Source of the DNA: Bradyrhizobium huanghuaihaiense
Lineage (GTDB): Bacteria; Pseudomonadota; Alphaproteobacteria; Rhizobiales; Xanthobacteraceae
Length of the DNA: 64,000 nucleotides
Reading direction: 5' to 3'
NCBI RefSeq assembly: GCF_007830635.1
Contig: NZ_VLLA01000011.1
Span: 124,001 to 188,000 of the forward strand
Shown here: positions 60,148 to 64,000 of the stretch, in pieces
How the letters are laid out: every line of letters begins with the position of its first letter
Numbering within the stretch: the stretch's first letter is position 1
Notes under the pieces: generated by a model
What the model saw: only the letters and a program-made list of their open reading frames with translations
Databases searched by the model: none
Told to the model about the DNA's origin: nothing
Made by a program: the position numbers and the translations under genes

Positions 60148-60723
60148 TCAGACGCTGCCACTGATGCTTCTGACGAGCATCGTGACCTGAACGGCAATCA
60201 GCCGCCGCATCTCCTTGCCGCTCCGGGCGGTTTCGCGCAATCCCCGCATGCCGAACACGAGGCATCGCGCCAACACTTCCGGCTCATCCGCTCGCTCGTC
60301 CGTTCCCTTGGCGGACCGCGCCTGATCGCGGATGAGGTCGGCAACCAGCGACTGGAAATTGTCGTAGACCTGCCGGACTGCAGGGAAGCGAAGGTCGAAG
60401 AGATCGGCTGAATCCGGATGCGCCTCGACCAGGTCGAAGCCATGGGATCCCCAGGATTTGCAGGCGTGGAGCAGCTTGGCGTGAAGGCCATCGAGGCGGG
60501 CGATCGCGGTCCTGATCTCACGGTGCTTCTGCTCGTCCATTGCCTGGATCACCGCCGCGAACACGGCATCCTTGTCGGGAAAGAGCAGGTAGAGCGCCGG
60601 CCGCGATATCCCGGCCGCGGCGGCGATGTCGCCCATCGTCGTGCGGGCATAGCCGTAGCGCGAGAACACCTCCGTCGCGGCGGCGACGGCAAGCTGCTCT
60701 TTGGACATATGGGATTCAGCCAT
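60148..60723 (-). CDS. TetR family transcriptional regulator
   Basis: A 191-residue repressor. The helix-turn-helix lies in AVAAATEVFSRYGYARTTMG and DIAAAAGISRPALYLLFPDK; the remaining two-thirds is helical and ligand-binding. It is divergent from the SnoaL-like gene with a 25-bp dyad between the two starts, the likely operator. Start at 60723 or five codons later at 60708. Confidence 0.92.
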   Translation of the reverse strand: MAESHMSKEQLAVAAATEVFSRYGYARTTMGDIAAAAGISRPALYLLFPDKDAVFAAVIQAMDEQKHREIRTAIARLDGLHAKLLHACKSWGSHGFDLVEAHPDSADLFDLRFPAVRQVYDNFQSLVADLIRDQARSAKGTDERADEPEVLARCLVFGMRGLRETARSGKEMRRLIAVQVTMLVRSISGSV

Positions 60724-60753
60724 GATCCTCACTCACTGCTCGCTCGCCGCATC

Positions 60754-60778
60754 TTGACAAAATTTCGATAATTGTCAA
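60754..60778. promoter_or_regulatory. Probable TetR operator
   Basis: TTGACAA-N11-TTGTCAA, a 7-bp dyad overlapped by a third related TTTGTCA just downstream, in the 97 bases between the divergent TetR and SnoaL-like genes. TTGACA could also serve as a -35 element. Confidence 0.65.
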
Positions 60779-60820
60779 TTTGTCAGAGCTTGGCCGCAAT
60801 GCCTTGGAGGGTCCTGCGAT

Positions 60821-61192
60821 ATGAACAACGACGCGCGACTGAAGACCTGGAACACCTATCAGGCGGCATGGGGACCCATCGACGAAAGCGAGCGGCGCCG
60901 GCTGCTCGAGCAGAGCGTCGCGGTGGATTGCATCTACACCGATCCCGGCTCGCAGGTTGCGGGACGGGAGGCGTTAATGGCGCGCATCGGGCAAACGCAG
61001 CTGAAATTTCCGGGTGCCCATTTCAGGAACGACAGCTTCCTCGAACACCACGAGCAGGGGCTTTTCCGCTGGACCATGTACGACGGCGCCGGCCGCGTCT
61101 TCGTCAAGGGCGAGAGCTTCGGCCGCTTTGGCGAAGATGGCCGCCTGGTTCAGGCGACCGGCTTCTTCGAGGTGCCAGCCGCCAAGGATTGA
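60821..61192 (+). CDS. SnoaL-like/NTF2-fold protein
   Basis: A 123-residue NTF2-fold protein: WNTYQAAWGPIDESERRRLL, VDCIYTDPGSQVAGREALMA (the Tyr/Asp of the SnoaL pocket), FRNDSFLEHHEQGLFRWTMY and GRLVQATGFFEVPAA. This matches nuclear transport factor 2 family proteins such as ketosteroid-isomerase-like and polyketide cyclase-like members. The reaction cannot be named. Divergence from the TetR gene suggests induction by its ligand. Confidence 0.87.
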   Translation: MNNDARLKTWNTYQAAWGPIDESERRRLLEQSVAVDCIYTDPGSQVAGREALMARIGQTQLKFPGAHFRNDSFLEHHEQGLFRWTMYDGAGRVFVKGESFGRFGEDGRLVQATGFFEVPAAKD

Positions 61193-61240
61193 TCGTTGTC
61201 GGGGGCGACGGACCGAGCCCGCCGTCGTCCCAGCTCTGTA

Positions 61241-62203
61241 TCAGGTCCCGCGCGCGAGCAGCGCCTTGAAATCGGCCCGCGCGCGCTGGGCTTCGGCCCG
61301 CGCGACGTCCGAAGCGTCACCCATGCCGAAATAGCCATGGATCAGGCCGGGGCCTTCATGGTGCTTGACGCGCACGCCGGCGGCCTCGAGCGCCCGGGCA
61401 TAGGCTGTGCCCTCATCGCGCAGGGGATCGAACCAGGCGGTGGTGACGATCGCGGGCGCAAGGCCTGCGAGGGATGGCGCGCGCAGCGGCGAAACGCGCC
61501 AGTCGCTCGCCTGAGCGGGATCGGCGAGATAATGGCCGCAGAACCATTCCATCGTGGCGCGCGTCAGGAAGTAGCCTTCGGCATTCTCGGCACGTGAGGG
61601 AAAGCGCGCGTTCTCGCCCGCATCGGCGTAGGCGCCCGCGACGTCGGTCACGGGATAGACCAGCAATTGCGCGGCGAGCTTGATGCCGGCATCGCGGCAG
61701 GCGATCGCCGTTGTCGCCGCGAGATTGCCGCCGGCGCTGTCGCCGGCAACACCGAAGCGTTTTGCGTCGCCGCCAAATTCCGCGACACGGCTAAATACGT
61801 CGCGCACCGCGGCGAAGGCATCTTCGAAGGCGCCGGGAAAGCGCGTCTCCGGCGGACGGCGATAATCGACGGAGACGACGACCGCGCCGGTCTCGATCGC
61901 GAGATTGCGCGCTTGCCGGTCATGGGTTTCGAGATCGCCCGCGACCCAGCCGCCGCCGTGGAAGAACACCACGGTCGGTGCCGGCGCCGTGCCGACCCGG
62001 TAGACACGTGCATCGAGCGGGCCGGCGCCGCCGTTCACCTTGATATCCTGCACACGATCGACCGGCGGCGGCGGGATTGCGGCGCGCGAAGCAGCCAGTG
62101 CGCGCAAGGAATCGCGGGCGCTCTGTGGCGTCATGACCGCGGGATCGCGCATCGGCATGAGCGGAATGATCTGGGCGATGACGGGATCGAGCGGCGTGGG
62201 CAT
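61241..62203 (-). CDS. Alpha/beta hydrolase of the hormone-sensitive lipase family
   Basis: A 320-residue esterase. The oxyanion motif is VVFFHGGGWVAGDLETHD (HGGGW), the nucleophile elbow FGVAGDSAGGNLAATTA (GDSAG), the acid in WFDPLRDEGTAYARALE and the histidine in GPGLIHGYFGMGD. This is the HSL/carboxylesterase group IV pattern, active on short-chain esters. Start at 62203 has GAGGA upstream. It stands alone on this strand. Confidence 0.91.
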   Translation of the reverse strand: MPTPLDPVIAQIIPLMPMRDPAVMTPQSARDSLRALAASRAAIPPPPVDRVQDIKVNGGAGPLDARVYRVGTAPAPTVVFFHGGGWVAGDLETHDRQARNLAIETGAVVVSVDYRRPPETRFPGAFEDAFAAVRDVFSRVAEFGGDAKRFGVAGDSAGGNLAATTAIACRDAGIKLAAQLLVYPVTDVAGAYADAGENARFPSRAENAEGYFLTRATMEWFCGHYLADPAQASDWRVSPLRAPSLAGLAPAIVTTAWFDPLRDEGTAYARALEAAGVRVKHHEGPGLIHGYFGMGDASDVARAEAQRARADFKALLARGT

Positions 62204-62319
62204 GAGGTCCTCACAGGGTTCTTGGTCTTGCTTGCGGGTTAGCATAGATTTTGCGCGCCGCATCGGCAACCGGCCACGTGTTGTGATGCGCGGGGATGAA
62301 CGGGCAGGGAGGCCAAGGA

Positions 62320-62997
62320 GTGGAATTCGAGACGCTGGTCCAGTCGCGCCGCAGCGTGCGCGGTTTCAGGAACGAGTCGGTGCCGCGCGCGGTGATCGAG
62401 GCGATCATCGAGAGCGCCAAGCGCGCGCCGTCGTCGATGAACACCCAACCCTGGCACGTTCACGTGCTTACGGGGCGTCCGCTCGAAGAAGTACGCCGCC
62501 GCAACATGGAGGAGATGATCGGTGGCGCCAAGGTCAAGCGCGACATCGTCAGCCACGGCGAGTATCAGGGCGTGCATCGCACGCGGCAGGTCGACATCGC
62601 CAAGAAGCTGTTCGGCGCGATGGGGATTGCGCGCGACGACAAGCCGATGCGCCAGGACTGGGTGCTGCGCGGCTTCCGCCAGTTCGACGCGCCGGTCTCG
62701 CTGGTGCTGACCTATGACCGCGTGCTCGACCCCGGCGCAGTCTGCCATTTCGATCTCGGCGCGCTCTGCTACGGCATCGTGCTCGCAGCGTGGGACCGCG
62801 GTCTCGGCTCCGTCATCAACGGGCAGGGCATCATGCGCTCCGACATCGTGCGCGAGGTCGCCGAGATCCCGGAGGACGAGGTCATCATGACCTGCGTCGC
62901 GATGGGTTATCCCGACGACGGCTTTGCCGCGAACGCGGTTCGCTCAGACCGCGAGCACAACGATGAGTTCGTGCGTTACGTGGGCTTTGCCGATTAG
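62320..62997 (+). CDS. Nitroreductase family protein
   Basis: About 225 residues of the NfsA/FMN-dependent nitroreductase fold: VQSRRSVRGFRNESVPRAVI, AKRAPSSMNTQPWHVHVLTG, and near the C-terminus GYPDDGFAANAVRSDRE with the conserved GYP. FMN is bound through the RRSVR and PSSMNTQPW residues. It reduces nitro- or quinone-type compounds with NAD(P)H. GTG 62320 has GGGAGG at seven bases; ATG 62296, eight codons earlier, is the alternative start with a poorer site. Confidence 0.9.
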   Translation: MEFETLVQSRRSVRGFRNESVPRAVIEAIIESAKRAPSSMNTQPWHVHVLTGRPLEEVRRRNMEEMIGGAKVKRDIVSHGEYQGVHRTRQVDIAKKLFGAMGIARDDKPMRQDWVLRGFRQFDAPVSLVLTYDRVLDPGAVCHFDLGALCYGIVLAAWDRGLGSVINGQGIMRSDIVREVAEIPEDEVIMTCVAMGYPDDGFAANAVRSDREHNDEFVRYVGFAD

Positions 62998-63131
62998 CAC
63001 GACAAAGAGGAGATTGTTCTCCGGCGAAACTTTTTTTGGTGCGGAGTCGTCAGCAAGCTCTTGCAATCTCGATCGTGCGGGAGGAACAATATGCAGGCTG
63101 AAAGGTTTGTTGCTGGCGCGAGGGAATCGAT

Positions 63132-63335
63132 ATGCGGCGGCTGGCTAGCCTGGTGCGACGGTTGTTCGGCCCGCGAGTGCGGCGTCCGATCGATGATGAT
63201 CCCACTCTTCCTTTCACCTCCGACGAGTTCGGGCGGCTGATCCGGAGCGGCAAACGCGAGGACATGAAGCTGCTGGCCGAAGGTCTGGCCAGCAACTCGA
63301 TCCCCCGCCGCGCCAAATACCGCGCCACGCACTAG
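63132..63335 (+). CDS. Small basic protein (67 aa), function unknown
   Basis: A 67-residue frame with GAGGGA before the ATG: an arginine-rich start (RRLASLVRRLFGPRVRRPID) followed by FTSDEFGRLIRSGKREDMKL and a basic end. It converges with the HD-GYP gene, whose stop is 29 bases away. Composition and ribosome site support a real gene; function unknown. Confidence 0.6.
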   Translation: MRRLASLVRRLFGPRVRRPIDDDPTLPFTSDEFGRLIRSGKREDMKLLAEGLASNSIPRRAKYRATH

Positions 63336-63363
63336 GGCAGGTATTCGAGGGGAAGGGCAGCGT

Positions 63364-64000
63364 TTACCGCGTGAGGGCGACCTGCTTGAACGAGGCGACT
63401 AGCGCGTTCTCCAGCTTGCCATTCATTCCGCAGAGAATGTTGTAGGCCTCTGCGCGCGGCATCGTCGGTTTGTAGTGGCGGTGCTCGATGAGTGCCGCGA
63501 AGATGTCCGAGATGGTGAGAATTCGCACGATATCGCCGATGCTTTCGGCGCACAGCCCGTCCGGATAGCCGCTGCCGTCGAGATATTCGTGATGATGCAG
63601 CACGGCATCGAGGATCTCGGGCGAAATTCCCTCGTGGTTCTTCAAAAACCCATAGCCCGCCGCCGGGTGCGTTTCGATCAGAGCGCGCTCTTCGGCATCG
63701 AGACGACCCGGCTTGTCGAGAATGGCGAGCGGGATCTGGGCCTTGCCGATGTCGTGAAACATCGCGGCCGAGTAGAGGCGCTCCAGATCGGCTTTGCCCA
63801 CGCCGAGGCTGAGACCGAAGTCGATGGTGACACCGGTCACCAGCAGGCAGTGCTGATAGGTTCCCTCGTGGTGGCGGCGTACCGTCGTCAACCACTCGGA
63901 CAGGCCATGCTCGATAATGCGATCGGCAATCTGGCGCCCGGCTTCCCTGGTGCCGTCGACGTCGAGCGGCTGGCCAAGGGTGACGGACGTGAACATCGTG
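63364..64000 (-). CDS. HD-GYP domain phosphohydrolase, 5' end outside window
   Basis: The frame is open to the window edge, so the start is missing. The HD-GYP core is intact: His in GTYQHCLLVTGV, HD in AAMFHDIGKAQIPLAILDKP, HHEYLDGSGYPDGL for the GYP motif, and ISDIFAALIEHRHYKPTMPR. Such proteins degrade cyclic di-GMP or act as related sensors. An ATG at 63996 is in frame but probably internal, since DGTREAGRQIADRIIEHGLS before the HD domain normally follows an N-terminal module such as DUF3391. Confidence 0.88.
   Translation of the reverse strand, partial: TMFTSVTLGQPLDVDGTREAGRQIADRIIEHGLSEWLTTVRRHHEGTYQHCLLVTGVTIDFGLSLGVGKADLERLYSAAMFHDIGKAQIPLAILDKPGRLDAEERALIETHPAAGYGFLKNHEGISPEILDAVLHHHEYLDGSGYPDGLCAESIGDIVRILTISDIFAALIEHRHYKPTMPRAEAYNILCGMNGKLENALVASFKQVALTR

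Overview
The window reads as chromosomal DNA of a Bradyrhizobium-like alphaproteobacterium. This is inferred from high-GC coding with strong third-position G/C bias, a eukaryote-type glutamine synthetase II (glnII) with an adjacent DUF2735 gene and a sigma-54 promoter, many proteins of rhizobial type, and several families of intergenic palindromes. No rRNA, tRNA, CRISPR array, phage block or replication origin was seen.

Layout. 0-1.2 kb: end of a sugar/glycerol-phosphate ABC operon (partial permease) with a metallophosphoesterase. 1.4-14.3 kb: housekeeping and envelope genes (selO, aspS, a membrane-anchored unknown, malic enzyme, DoxX, DHFR-like, polysaccharide deacetylase, exported glutathione peroxidase, L,D-transpeptidase). 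14.5-16.5 kb: creA and three small exported proteins. 16.6-20.2 kb: a MocR-type regulator divergent from a flavin-fold protein, then an M20 peptidase. 20.6-23.5 kb: a tryptophan-to-anthranilate (kynurenine) operon of hydrolase, kynA and kynU. 23.5-28.0 kb: an AraC regulator surrounded by a nitroalkane-oxidase-like flavoprotein, a flavin reductase and a frameshifted luciferase-like monooxygenase. 28.4-33.6 kb: mixed metabolic and signalling genes. 33.7-35.6 kb: DUF2735 and glnII. 35.7-39.7 kb: two GrlR-like paralogues with ModA-like, Sel1-repeat and small genes.

39.8-47.1 kb is the accessory-looking part. It holds a frameshifted oxidoreductase, a lone receiver protein, a run of very small genes, gene fragments and pseudogenes. 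Four small genes here (one broken) follow copies of the same leader sequence, in which a conserved GCTCCCGC block can pair with different partner sequences covering the ribosome binding site. This looks like an uncharacterised family of RNA leaders and is the most interesting signal in the window.

47.1-64 kb: LysR/GlcG divergent pair, ABC-F ATPase, a REP-flanked RAYT transposase with a frameshift, an S8 protease + PAP2 phosphatase + class III cyclase/TPR block, an exported phosphodiesterase, a metallo-beta-lactamase-fold protein, PsiF, cupin, TetR with a SnoaL-like partner, a hormone-sensitive-lipase-type hydrolase, a nitroreductase, and the 3' part of an HD-GYP protein.

Three otherwise intact genes (LLM monooxygenase, quinone oxidoreductase, RAYT) each carry one single-base indel, so sequencing error and gene decay both have to be considered. 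All functions are read from sequence motifs without database searches.
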